Assembly: GCA_964058805.1 (NCBI GenBank)
Contig: CAXKVV010000868.1
Span: forward strand, 1 to 26,283
DNA from: Schoenoplectus triqueter
Taxonomy: Eukaryota > Streptophyta > Magnoliopsida > Poales > Cyperaceae
Direction: 5' to 3'
DNA: 26,283 nt
Shown here: one piece after another, positions 10,758-20,085 of the stretch
Layout of the letters: each line of letters begins with the position of its first letter
Numbering within the stretch: the first letter of the stretch is position 1
Translations under genes and position numbers: made by a program
Notes under the pieces: generated by a model
Databases searched by the model: none
What the model was told of the DNA's origin: nothing
Seen by the model: only the letters and a program-made list of their open reading frames with translations

Positions 10758-10778
10758 CGTCACTCGTCACTCGTCACT
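10758..10778. repeat. 7-bp tandem repeat (CGTCACT)n
   Basis: Three perfect consecutive units of CGTCACT, close to the G-box at 10728. The unit resembles the CGTGATT array at 10393-10418. Confidence 0.9.
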
Positions 10779-11049
10779 CATCTGCCTGTCCTTGTTTGAA
10801 ACACCGCTCAAGGTACCGTACAACGGAGATTAATTCCACCCACGTGAGCGTGCCTGCTGGACGCGCATCCACTAGAGCAGATCCTGGCCGTTGATCAAGG
10901 ATGCGTGAAATCCGAGGCGGCCAGAGACTCAGTTGAAGGGTCTGCGTCGGCCCATTTAATGCTGATTCAGAAGTTTCGCTCGTCTCCAATCTTTGCTCCC
11001 TCAAAGGCCCACATAGAATTTGGTTAGGATGAATTCGAAACATATGGGA

Positions 11050-11600
11050 AACATATAATTTGATTTATTTTTCTCTCCTCTCTCTCATTTTTTTTTCTTT
11101 TCGGAATGCGTCTGATTTATATGTTTTTGATTCGACAGTCTTTTTTAGAATAACACAAGAACCGATTCCGGATGACTTCAACTTCATGGAAAATAAAAAA
11201 AATTTACACAATTCGAGTTTTCGGATTGTACAAGTTTATATCACTAGGGATGTTGAATATTAATATTTTACTTCAAAGACGAAAATTGTCTGAAATTTTC
11301 TGATAGTAGAAAAATATCATATTAAGTTTAACATTCAATTAATTTTACCATAAGGAAAACTTGAGATGAAATTATTTAAGAGCAAATATAAAAATATTGA
11401 AGAATATCAATTCAAGAATGTAGATTAATTTATAGATAGGAAAGTAACCGGCCAAAATTTAAATTTGCATAAAATAGATCTATCTAATTTAAATAATGGT
11501 TTATTTCTACTTCGACCAAAATTGCATTTATATATAGTAAGTATATTTTGACCTTACTGTATGTTTTGCGTACTGCCTCGACAAAGTATAGATAATATTT
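11050..11600. other. AT-rich spacer
   Basis: Starts with a CT-rich run near 11085-11105. Otherwise no gene, RNA gene or inverted repeat was seen. The small + frame at 11060-11263 has no recognisable features. Confidence 0.4.
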
Positions 11601-11612
11601 TTTTTTACTATA

Positions 11613-11775
11613 GGGCTTGTTTGTATTAGAGGCTAGACCAACATCTAATTATTTTAAAGCATTAATATTTCATGTCATGATTTATTGAGATTTGAACTCG
11701 TGACCTCAGTGTCAATGGTAATGTCACTTACCTTTGGTGTTGAACACTACGTTCAAATTAAGATTTTTTTAAATC
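11613..11775 (-). mobile_element. tRNA-derived SINE-like fragment
   Basis: On the minus strand, GAGTTCAAATCTC (11699-11687) matches the RNA polymerase III B box. It is preceded by GGTAAGTGACATTACC (11732-11717) at a distance and with wording reminiscent of a tRNA-derived head. The plus strand reads as the familiar GATTTGAACTCGTGACCTC of such repeats. No cloverleaf can be drawn, the A box is weak, and no tail or target-site duplication was found, so it is not a functional tRNA. Confidence 0.35.
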
Positions 11776-11869
11776 ACGTTGAATTAAATATTTATTGTAA
11801 CTAAAATCTAAGAGCTATAATTCTTCCATGAGCTTTCACAAATTAAGATGAAACAAAAATATTTTGACG

Positions 11870-12200
11870 AGTCCTGAACTTGGTGCGGGATATCAGCACA
11901 TACAAGGCATACAAGGTACAAGGTAGTGTCCTACTCCTACTTAGTAAATTTAGTCTCGTTATGCGGGTGAAGAGCCATGCATCGAGTTTCCCGCCTCCTA
12001 CGGCTACGCCGACACCGTCACAGCCTGTCGCCCTGTCCCCACTCGATTCAATTCCATCCGTCCACTTCCTACTTCCCTTCCATCCAACGGTCTCCATCGC
12101 TTCTTACCGGAATTCGCTGATTAGTCACGGTCGTGTCTCTCTCGGTGCACCCTGAGAGCGCAATCCGGGCGGTACCAGGAAAAGGCGAACAATTTTGTGC
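11870..12200 (+). other. second G+C-rich, pyrimidine-rich island, unassigned
   Basis: The + strand is rich in C and T (for example 11990-12110) and carries an ATG frame from 11961 to a stop at about 12153. It translates to a Ser/Pro/Thr-rich peptide ending LGAP. It could be the first exon or the promoter Y-patch region of a decayed or non-coding transcript. No splice donor of good quality, no domain and no continuation downstream was found. The opposite-strand frame 11843-12097 is a shadow. I do not call a gene. Confidence 0.25.
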
Positions 12201-13110
12201 AGTTTGGGGTGGTCACTTTGTGTGGGAAGTTTTAATGGTGGCTTTTCTTCTGAGAGAAGCAAAAGTTGTTTGTTTGTTTTTTTTTTCTGTGGGAAATGTT
12301 GAGTTTAGGTATTTATTTTTCTTTGGTGTAAAATGCTAGCTTTTCCGGAAGCTGTAATATTAATGTTTTCAAGTCAGGAGAGTAATGTGGTAAAAGGAAG
12401 TTCTACTGCTGTAGAATTGTTCATGAATGTCCACTTCACTATTAGCGTTTTAACTTCTGCTTCAATGTGCAAGATACAATTTTTATTTATGATGGTTTAA
12501 AAATTTATGGTTTTTTGGTGCGAAACTTGAATAAACTTTTAATGAACCCTACTTTTGTACATATATTGGTTGAGTCTTTTACTCTCATTGTACTTCGAGG
12601 GCTGATTCTCGAACTTCTCCTCGGAGAAAAATATATTTATTGGAAACTTATTTTTTTTTATAATTAAGAATAGTGTTTTCAGGCGTTAAATATTTATATA
12701 ATAATGACAACATAATTAGTCACATAATATTGACACAAAAGAATACAAAAAAGCTGGTTTTATTCAAAAGTTAAATTGCATCTTACAAATATGAAATATC
12801 AAACCAGAGATTATAAAAACTGGAAAGAAGACAAATCAAATGAATAATACAATGATGATAAGGCTTATCTAGGACTAGAAAACTGGAATGTTTAGTCCTT
12901 TTTTTGTATAAACTAGGACTATAACGTCTTTTGCTTGCCCCCCCAAAAAAATTAAAAATATAAAAATTTAAATATATTCAATAAAAATTTAACATTAAGA
13001 TATTTTTGAACATATTTTTAAATATTTAAATAATAATATAATTAAACATAATAATCTTTAAAGAATAATACTAAAAAAGTTGAATTATGTTAAGAGTTAA
13101 ATCTCATCCT
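12200..13110. other. T-rich to AT-rich sequence without recognisable genes
   Basis: The frames at 12133-12339 and 12467-12667 are short and without features. A short perfect stem TTCGAG...CTCGAA lies near 12595-12614. Nothing else seen. Confidence 0.4.
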
Positions 13111-13119
13111 ATATATATC

Positions 13120-13159
13120 GCACCCATCTATTTAAATGAGCACCCATCTATTTAAATTA
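13120..13159. repeat. 20-bp tandem duplication
   Basis: Two adjacent copies, each beginning GCACCCATCTATTTAAAT (13120-13139 and 13140-13159). They differ only in the last two bases. Confidence 0.9.
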
Positions 13160-15180
13160 GAAGAAAGAAAAATTATATATGAATTGGATTTAAGTAGATG
13201 TAAATATTTAAACAAAATCAATGGTGAAAAAAATGATGATGTTGTATGTTTGAAAGACTTAAAAATTTAACCCTTGTTATATATTAAGAATTATAAAATT
13301 ATTTAGAACTTTCTTTATAAATTTATGTGGAACCTGAAAATTGAAGAACTGTTTTTTTTCCCGAAATTCTGGCAGTGGCTGCAAATTGATGATCATTTTC
13401 TTGAATTTATGAAACCTGATATATAATAGCAGATTATTCAATATTCCGAACTTTACAATTATTTTTTCGTGCCAACTTTTGTAATTATATTTTTTTTTCA
13501 CATGCATGGGCGTATGGAAAGTTTGGTTTACATCTTGACATAAAATCAATTTGATACACACATGCTATAATAAATACACATCCTTAACTGAACTCATAAA
13601 TAAGTTTAAAAAAATTTTCAAGAAATTTTAAATTTTAGTAAATGGGTGTTGTCCAAACTTCATTCTGTTATAGTGACTTCGTTAGTCATTAATAGCTTTT
13701 AACGTATTTTTTGTGAAATGTGAATATTTCGTTGTGCGAAATGATCGTATATATTTTATTACGAAAATCATAATATTTGTATAGACTATGGAACTTTTTC
13801 AAAGTGCACCCATGTAAAGATTAAGAAAAGTTGTTTCTACAATGACCGTGCTGCACTTTGACAAATTTGGAAGTACGAAATCAAATTGTGTTGGTGATTC
13901 CGAAATTCAACAAGATAATGTATAAAAGAATTGGGGAGGCAATGGAGGAGCGACAGGAATAATGTTGGCCTGGCCACTTGGCGGAGACAAGCAGTCAATC
14001 AAATGAAATTAGTCTGATTGTTTTTACCCAAAAAACAAGTTTAATGAAATAAAATTCTCCATTTCATGTTTCAATTCCAACTCTCCCTAACAAATACGGG
14101 TGGTCGATGCAATTTTTGGCAACTGCTTTTTAATTTTCTAGTCGAGCAATTATTCAGTACACAAAGTTGAGGTCTTATCTGACATATAACAATTTGGCAA
14201 ATGAAGCTCTGCCACTGATTAAAAGTAGATGATAACTATGCTCATTATATCAACTTTATTTTTATTTAGGATATGTTGCTGTTGCTTATTATACATACAG
14301 AAGTTGATCGCTGTCAAATGCACTAAATATATTTGCTTTTCAAATTCAAAGTACAAAGGTGTTATATGAGAAAATGCATGCCGTTGGGGACATTCCTGGA
14401 AAAGTGAAAATAAATCAGTCAAGCATGCATGTGTAGAAAGAGTCGATGTCTCAATGACAATGAAATATATTACTGTACTAGCACGATTATATAGACTACC
14501 ATTTATGTTTTGCAATCAACAAATGACCAACCCCCGTATATATCAGGTCTTATCTGGCGCTCTCCCTACGTATAGGAGGGTATTTCTTTTTCTTCTCTAG
14601 GGGTTGCCATCGCTACTCGTGTGGGATGGCACGTGTAAGTGTGAAAAGTAGCAAAAGGTAACGATGAAATAAGACATAACTAGCACTCTAGCAGGCACAC
14701 CGCACACTTGTGACAATTTTCTTTAAAAAAATTGGACAAATGGATGTAGCAATATTTTTAAAAAATAATTGAATTGAAGATAATGGGCAGGGTCATTTTT
14801 TTTTTAAAAAAATATCTTTTCAGAGATCGATAATAGATGAATTCATTCGAGACTATGTACGAGTGCAGGGTGTAGGCGGTTACAGACTTACATGCTAGCT
14901 GTATGTTGACTGGAAACATCGGGTAAGAAAAAGAATCATAAAACCAGGTTTGAAAGAATTAATTGTTAAACATCTGACATCTCCATGCATTAATCATGCA
15001 TGGCATAAAGTGATGGAGCCTCAGATATTAGGTTAGGCCTGGCGCACCCTGAGCTCTCAGTCTCATCCTCGGAAATCGGAGAAAAATATTAGTTTTCAAT
15101 GGTTAAGTATTTTTAAATACGATAGCATGTATCATATGATTATGCGTATGTAGTAAATAAACCGACGTTAGAATATCATT
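13160..15180. other. AT-rich intergenic stretch
   Basis: No gene is supported. The minus-strand frames 13277-13561 and 14219-14515 show no family signature. Small structures seen are an inverted pair TCAAAGTGCA/TGCACTTTGA at 13799-13808 and 13852-13861, and CCATGCAT/ATGCATGG at 14983-14990 and 14996-15003, which contains RY-type CATGCA words. Confidence 0.4.
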
Positions 15181-15194
15181 TATACGATTTTTGT

Positions 15195-15320
15195 ATGTGG
15201 GTCATACAGTTTATGTGGGGATCCATACAGTTTATATATGAGTCCATACGGTCTATATATGAATCTATGTGATATATGCAGTCAATATACAGATATATGC
15301 GGCTCTATATAGTTTATAAT
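15195..15320. repeat. imperfect 21-bp tandem repeats
   Basis: Successive units carry CATACAGTTTAT, CCATACAGTTTAT and CCATACGGTCTAT at a spacing of about 21 bp between 15195 and 15260, then decay into related CTATGTGATATATGCAG words up to about 15320. Confidence 0.7.
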
Positions 15321-15433
15321 GTTATAACAGAGTGTTTCTTTTATTATATTTCCTATTAAAAATAAATAAATAATTTGCATTTATACGTCCGCCATATTAA
15401 AAAGATTGGTTAAATGTTGATGGGTCAGAGAAG

Positions 15434-15835
15434 CCATGATTTTTTATTATAATTATTCAAATAATTCTAATTTTAATAACAACAGTGATAAAATTACAAT
15501 TTTAAGAATACAAATGATAATGCGTTACTGTGTCTTTCCTTTTCTTTTTAGTTATTTTTTTAAAAAAAATCTATGAGCGCTAGTGGCAGTGAAGTTTTTC
15601 CCATTAGCGCGACTAAATGATAGTGCCAACTTAGTCACTCTATGTTTTTATTAAAAAAAAAACTAAAAGACGTTATTTTCAGTGATGTCTTTATACAAAT
15701 GTGTTAATGGGACTGACGCGTTTACACAACGTCACTGACAGTGACCCGCTATCATTTATATTCTTAAAAATTTAATTTTATTACTCTTGTTATTAAAATT
15801 AGAATTATTTGAATAATTGTTATAAAAAAAATGTG
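15434..15835. mobile_element. long-TIR MITE, copy 2 (Mutator-like), with 9-bp target-site duplication
   Basis: TCAGAGAAG flanks the element on both sides (15425-15433 and 15836-15844; a preceding G also matches). The arms are about 95 bases long. Left and right share ATTATTCAAATAATTCTAAT (about 15453-15472) and the GATAAAATTA/TAATAAAATTAA region. The interior has one good GTCACTGACAGTGAC near-palindrome at 15731-15745 and several decayed ones (near 15576 and 15670). Length, arm layout and motif match the copy at 8105-8492. A 9-bp duplication with arms of about 100 bp is the classic Mutator pattern. There is no transposase. Confidence 0.75.
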
Positions 15836-15940
15836 TCAGAGAAGAGACTATGATGCAGATTTGTTTCAGGAAAAGTTACCCGTATAGTTATTTATAATGA
15901 AGTTTTACGAAAATAGGTAAATTACGTAGCCAAAGAGGGT

Positions 15941-16248
15941 CTGACCAGTCAAATACATGGACTTGTCAATTTGCCTGACGGTCGTACTTTACACTTGTTG
16001 TACCATGAATGATGTTCAGATACATTAATTTTAGTTCCTTAATACTGAGGTATTTATGAGTGAAACTGCGGAAGTAACTTTTTTTTCGGGAAAGTTTTCT
16101 ACTTATCTGGAAGTAAAAAAAAAAAAACTTTTTCTTTTTGACATTTTAATATTGCAAATAAAAGGGTGCAAAGCTTTGAAATATATAGACCGGTCAAGTA
16201 CAATTGACTTGTCAAATTCCATGACACAAGTACTGTTGTACCATGAAA
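15941..16248. repeat. diverged direct duplication around a GACC(A/G)GTCAA...TTGTACCATGAA block
   Basis: Block 1 (15941-16009) and block 2 (16187-16248) share GACC-GTCAA, GACTTGTCAA, a TGAC word, GTACT and TTGTACCATGAA in the same order, about 245 bp apart. The reading frame 16056-16286 spans part of this and is not a recognised gene. Confidence 0.6.
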
Positions 16249-16356
16249 CAACAATATATCTTATAGGTTTACAGCAGAATAAATAGTGAGTACTTTCATG
16301 GTGGATTGGCGATAACTACTATCGATCATTGCGTTGCATTGTACTTAACGAAAAAG

Positions 16357-16358
<2 letters not shown>

Positions 16359-16404
<46 letters not shown>
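16359..16404. repeat. (AT)n microsatellite
   Basis: About 46 bases of uninterrupted AT alternation, just left of the first copia-like LTR copy. Confidence 0.95.
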
Positions 16405-16407
<3 letters not shown>

Positions 16408-16423
16408 AAAAATTTTTATGGGT

Positions 16424-16635
16424 TGTTTAAATTAATTATTAAATAATTTTAATAATTTTTATGGGCATATATATGATATAATTATATATTAAGGTAGCAA
16501 AATCTATATTAAACAAAATCTAAAATAAAATGATCAAATTCAGTAATTATCAGATAAAATATGTGTCATGAGAATCAAGTTCTTAATGTATAGAATGCAA
16601 GTTTATAAATTTATGATTTAGTGATGGACAAAATT
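16424..16635 (+). mobile_element. copia-like LTR fragment, copy A
   Basis: TGTTTAAATTAATTATTAAATAATTTT followed by ATGGGCATATATATGATATAATTATATATT and GTGTCATGAGAATCAAG aligns by eye with copies B and C at 17953 and 18387. The copy is more diverged and ends near 16635. No internal 3' sequence precedes it, because the (AT)n tract abuts it. Confidence 0.6.
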
Positions 16636-16893
16636 TATAAAATTTATTTTGAGATATGAAATATATAGTTTTATTAAGATGTTGTGTTTGCGGATGAAAA
16701 TTTGAATATTATCTTCAAAGAGGAATATAATTAGGATGACAATTCTAATATTGTTCAAAATATTGAAGATAATAATAAAGTATAAATTTCAACATCTTCA
16801 TAATATATGTTATTAAAGAAATTTTAGTTCTTTATTTAAAATATTTTGAAAGAACTCTTTTAAGATTAAAATGACATTAGTTGTACATTACGA

Positions 16894-17009
16894 TCTCTAC
16901 AGTATGAACGAAGGTCTCTACAGTATGAACGATAAACCCTATCTGTAGAGACGAAAATGTTACTGATCAATGTGTATCACGGATGTCTCTACAGTATGAA
17001 CGATAAACC
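16894..17009. repeat. three direct copies and one inverted copy of a TCTCTACAGTATGAACG unit
   Basis: Direct copies lie at 16894-16910, 16915-16938 and 16986-17009; the last two extend to 24 bases ending GATAAACC. CTGTAGAGAC at 16943-16952 is the exact inverse of GTCTCTACAG at 16914-16923, giving a 10-bp stem with a 19-base loop. Confidence 0.85.
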
Positions 17010-17212
17010 TTATTGTTAGTGTATTTTAATTTTACAGAAAAAATTAATAGTCCAAATAGAAAAAAATATACAACGTTGATGACACGAGAGTGGTGAATAC
17101 GGATCGAACCTGAATCTGTCGAAAAATAAATTTCCAGTTTGAAGCTCTTACAACAGTAACAATGATGATTTTGTAGAAATGTACTGGGTGTGCTATATAA
17201 TAGCATGATGCT

Positions 17213-17459
17213 GGGACCGAGTTTAAAACTCAGTTCCAGGTGTACTGGGCCGAGTTTAAAACTCGGTCCAAACACTTGTAATTTTCAAATGTACTTGGTG
17301 TGTTTATTTTAATTTTTGTTGTAATATTTTATACTGACTGTTGTGTTTTATTTTTAATATAACACACAAACGTAAAAAAAAATTTACAAACTCAGGTCCG
17401 GGTAAATTTTTTTCGTTTCTGTGTAAAAAAAATCCGGACCCGAGTTTCAAACTCGGGTC
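17213..17459. repeat. three palindromes built on AAACTCGG
   Basis: GACCGAGTTTAAAACTCAGTTC lies within 17213-17237, GCCGAGTTTAAAACTCGGTC at 17249-17268, and GACCCGAGTTT.AAACTCGGGTC at 17437-17459. In addition AAACTCAGGTCCGGGT (17388-17403) pairs with ATCCGGACCCGAGTTT (17432-17447). The units probably belong to one decayed inverted-repeat element. The frame 16967-17275 on the minus strand is made of this repeat. Confidence 0.75.
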
Positions 17460-17474
17460 TGGCTATTTATGCAA

Positions 17475-17900
17475 AAGTGAGGAGAGAGATGGCTAGTTTG
17501 CTATATTTATTTGTTTTATTTACTAAAATAAAAAAATCTGCTAATTAAAGATATCCAATTTTAGTGGAAGTTTATAAATTTTGCTTGAAAGACGTACAAT
17601 TTTTAGTTTTAAGGTTTCAAGAGTTCTGATTTAAAGAGATTTTCTGCATAAATAAAGTTTCAGTTTAGACACATTTTGAATATATTAAAGTTAATCTCAC
17701 TAAAAGTTAAGATGACCAAGTTGGAGATAAGCATGCTACACACTCTATTCATGATTCGTATTATTCAATTATATTTATGATATAATTTGTGTCGATTAAG
17801 TCTCGAAACATCAAGCAGACACTGCTTGAGCATTTATAAATATAATTGATGGACAAAATTAGATGATGACACAAAATAATATAACAGTCAAATCAAGTAC
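17475..17900. other. AT-rich spacer with a nested hairpin
   Basis: No gene seen. TCAAGCAG/CTGCTTGA (17811-17818 and 17822-17829) forms a perfect stem. An outer AT-rich pair CAATTATATTTAT/ATAAATATAATTG lies around it (about 17766-17849). Confidence 0.45.
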
Positions 17901-17905
17901 TTACT

Positions 17906-18320
17906 TAGGAATATATAATTATTAAATTTTACATATAGCCCCAATAGGACATTGTTGAAATTATTTAAATTAATCATTAAATAATTTTAATACTTTTTAT
18001 GGGCATATATGAGATATAATTATATTTAAATTACGGACTGTCAGTTAAACAAAACCCGAATTAAAGTGATAAAATTCAGTAAATTATCGAGTAAAATACA
18101 TGTCATGAGAATCAGGTTGAATGCAGATTTGTATTTTATGATTAAATGATGGACTAAATCCTTTAAAATTATAATTAATCTTGTCAAGCTATTGGTTCTC
18201 AGAGAACATAATTAAACACATGTATAACTGTCAAAAGCTAGATAAACAAATGGTTGTAATTTTTTTTATTTCATAAAAATATGGAGGCTACATGGACTCT
18301 CCATTTGTTGATTTAATATA
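17906..18320 (+). mobile_element. copia-like internal 3' end plus LTR, copy B
   Basis: A short lead (GAATATATAATTATTAA...CACATATAGCC) and a diverged polypurine tract (CCAATAGGACAT) precede TGTTGAAATTATTTAAAT at 17953. This is the arrangement of a copia polypurine tract followed by a TGTTG-starting LTR. The LTR body then matches copy C over about 370 bp (GTCATGAGAATCAGG, CAAGCTATTGGTTCTC, GGACTCTCCATTT). No protease, integrase or RT domain is nearby. The superfamily is inferred from the terminal wording. Confidence 0.6.
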
Positions 18321-18336
18321 TATTATGTGGGTATCC

Positions 18337-18775
18337 ATTTAAGAATATATAATTATTAAGTTTCACATATAGTCCAAGTGAGAGATTATTGAAATTATTT
18401 AAATTGATCATTAAATAATTTTAATAATTTTATGGGCATATATGTGATATAATTATATATTAAATTACAGACTGTCAATAGAACAAAACCCAAATTAAAG
18501 TGACCAAATTCAGTAAATTATCGGATAAGATACGTGTCATGAGAATTAGGTCCTTAATGTGTTTGATGTAGATTTATAATTTTTGTGATTTAGTGACAGA
18601 CTAAATCTTATAAAATTAAAACTAATCTTGTTAAGCTATTGATTCTCGGAGAACGCAACTAAACACTTGCATAATTATCAAAAGCTGGATATACAAATAG
18701 TTGTAATTTTTTGTTTCATAGAAATATGAAGGCTGAATGGACTCTCCATTTCGTTGATTTGATTGGAGAGGTTTG
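18337..18775 (+). mobile_element. copia-like internal 3' end plus LTR, copy C
   Basis: The same lead, GAATATATAATTATTAAG, starts at 18343, exactly 434 bp after copy B. A better polypurine tract, CCAAGTGAGAGA (18374-18385), leads into TATTGAAATTATTTAAAT at 18387. The LTR body continues to GGACTCTCCATTT near 18750. Beyond it, sequence to about 18800 may still be LTR. B and C form a tandem duplication of the 3' end of the element, not a normal LTR-internal-LTR order. Confidence 0.6.
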
Positions 18776-18779
18776 CATG

Positions 18780-19385
18780 AAATTCTTTTAATACATGGGC
18801 TGACCTTTACTCAATTAATACGTTAGCTACTAAAGTAATAAAACAAAATGATATAGGCTATTGAATTGTTATATTCGATAACATATGTTATTTACGCATA
18901 TTATATTGATTTGAATCAATACCATGTGTTAGCTGCTAACGGTTTTCTACCCATTGACATGTAATTTTTATCTACTAAGAATAATTGACAGATTTTAATT
19001 CTAAGTTAAGTCGGTTAAAGAGACTACAAATTGCCCTGTATGGTATTGTACAAATCAATCTAGATATAAAAGAATAAGTATACACGTACATATAGTACAT
19101 GTACAATACAATTAGAAATGTACAGTACAATATAATCTGTCTGTATTTTAGAATTTCTGAAATAAGATATAAACTATTTGAATATCTAGTTTTATGTTTG
19201 TTTCTCTTGATCTTTCCATCAGATTGAGAAAGATTTCTATAGGAATTAAGAGACTCATGATCAGCAGGGCTATACATCTCTGAAAGTCCAAAGTTATGGA
19301 ATTAGATATTTTTAAATTCAAATTAGACGATTCATTAAATTGATTTTAGAATTTTGAAAATTTGGTTTAAATATAATTTAAATAG
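18780..19385. other. AT-rich intergenic stretch
   Basis: No gene supported. The minus-strand frame 18975-19277 has no family signature and contains runs of Tyr and Ile. Possibly more retrotransposon sequence. Confidence 0.4.
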
Positions 19386-19389
19386 CAAG

Positions 19390-19487
19390 TTCTTACTGAA
19401 CAATGTGGGTCAATACTTTAAAACTTGAAATAGATTATTTTAAAAAAAACAAACAAATTCTTACTGAACACTGTGGGTCAATACTTT
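19390..19487. repeat. 30-bp direct repeat, two copies 68 bp apart
   Basis: TTCTTACTGAACAATGTGGG... at 19390-19419 recurs at 19458-19487 with one A-to-C change. It lies 140-235 bp upstream of the MIR166 TATA box. Confidence 0.9.
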
Positions 19488-19624
19488 CATAATGAATTTT
19501 CCGAAATTTGTGGTGGCAAGCCTTGCCATTTGTATCGGATAGAGGCATAACATAGTGTGCTTGATTAAAAAATATTCGATCAGAATAATAGTAATGCCTA
19601 ACATGTGACCTCCCCATTACTTCT

Positions 19625-19632
19625 TATAAATA
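19625..19632 (+). promoter_or_regulatory. TATA box of the MIR166 cluster
   Basis: TATAAATA is a consensus plant TATA box on the same strand as the hairpins. It lies about 300 bp upstream of the first one, a usual spacing for MIR genes. Transcription would be expected to begin near 19655-19665. No better TATA box lies between it and the hairpins. Confidence 0.6.
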
Positions 19633-19706
19633 CATAAATCCAAATATACTTGCGGAATCGAGAAAAAAAATAGAAAAGTAGAAGAAAATTAAGAGAACAG
19701 AAACAG

Positions 19707-19772
19707 ATGAAAGATAGAAAAAGAGAGGCATTAATGGCAAGTAGGGCAGTTTGTGTCATTAAATCCCATTAG
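19707..19772 (+). CDS. possible short leader peptide ORF (miPEP-like)
   Basis: This is the first ATG downstream of the inferred start site. It opens 21 codons (MKDRKREALM... ending IKSH, stop TAG at 19770-19772), basic at the N-terminus, with a second in-frame ATG at codon 10. Plant primary miRNAs, including Arabidopsis pri-miR165a, are reported to encode short peptides from such ORFs. Nothing in the sequence proves translation, and ORFs this short occur by chance. Confidence 0.25.
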   Translation: MKDRKREALMASRAVCVIKSH

Positions 19773-19911
19773 TGTTGTTGTCTCTTGTATTCTCTCTCTC
19801 CTCCCTTTCCCCTCTTCAAAAACCCTCCCTCCTCCCTCCCTCCTCCCTCCCCGTCCCCTTTCCATCTAACCTTCCACTCTTCCTCTGTGTCTCTCTTCAA
19901 AGAAACAAAAA

Positions 19912-20043
19912 CTAGGGTTGGGTTGTGGGGGATGTTGGCTGGCTCGAGGCCTCTTTTAAGTATCTCAAGGTCTTCATTTGATATACACAATTTGAACAAG
20001 AGGCATCGGACCAGGCTTCATTCCTCTCAATTAGGCCACTTCA
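19912..20043 (+). ncRNA. MIR166: MIR166 precursor hairpin 1 (miR166h-like)
   Basis: The 3p arm at 20006-20026 carries the miR166 core UCGGACCAGGCUUCA followed by UUCCUC. The 5p arm at 19929-19949 is the star strand, GGGATGTTGGCTGGCTCGAGG in two parts (GGGATGTTGG, CTGGCTCGAGG). It pairs with the usual bulges at star positions 7-8 and leaves 2-nt 3' overhangs. The stem continues toward the loop with GCCTCTT/AAGAGGC and away from it through G-U rich pairs. Mature miR166 guides cleavage of HD-ZIP III mRNAs (PHB, PHV, REV relatives), which sets adaxial identity and meristem function. The mature end matches what I remember for grass miR166h. The 5p arm has G where the common star has T at position 10. 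Confidence 0.93.
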
Positions 20044-20085
20044 AGGTAGTGATCTCCTTCGCTTGCTCCGGTTAAGTCATCGTCA

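Larger units (their letters stand above)
10390..11040. promoter_or_regulatory. G+C-rich promoter-like island with G-boxes
   Basis: This block is clearly richer in G+C and CpG than its surroundings. It holds two G-boxes, ACACGTGT at 10728-10735 and CCACGTGA at 10840-10847, both of the ABRE/bZIP-bHLH type. It also has GGCCCA words at 10949-10954 and 11006-11011, the complement of site II (TGGGCC) elements. These are typical of plant promoters. No coding exon could be recognised on either side. The frames 10359-10763, 10415-10639, 10688-10894 and 10774-11043 overlap on both strands and lack domains, which is what G+C-rich DNA gives by chance. A ncRNA promoter or a relic of a lost gene are both possible. 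Confidence 0.35.

Noticed and set aside
10359..11043. Overlapping frames on both strands (up to 134 residues)
   Set aside because: Both strands are open, as expected in G+C-rich DNA with few stops; no conserved motif and no splice continuation.
13799..13861. TCAAAGTGCA/TGCACTTTGA as transposon ends
   Set aside because: Only 10 bp of pairing, 43 bp apart, with no target-site duplication.
14983..15003. CCATGCAT/ATGCATGG hairpin, possible small RNA or RY promoter element
   Set aside because: Only 8-bp arms and no promoter or transcript context.
17095..17125. GGTTCGATCC on the minus strand, a perfect tRNA T-loop word
   Set aside because: No A box or acceptor and anticodon stems fit at the right distance.
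19785..20075. 96-residue + frame over the first MIR166 hairpin
   Set aside because: It begins at TTG rather than ATG and runs through the C/T tract and the hairpin, so it is a shadow of the miRNA precursor.
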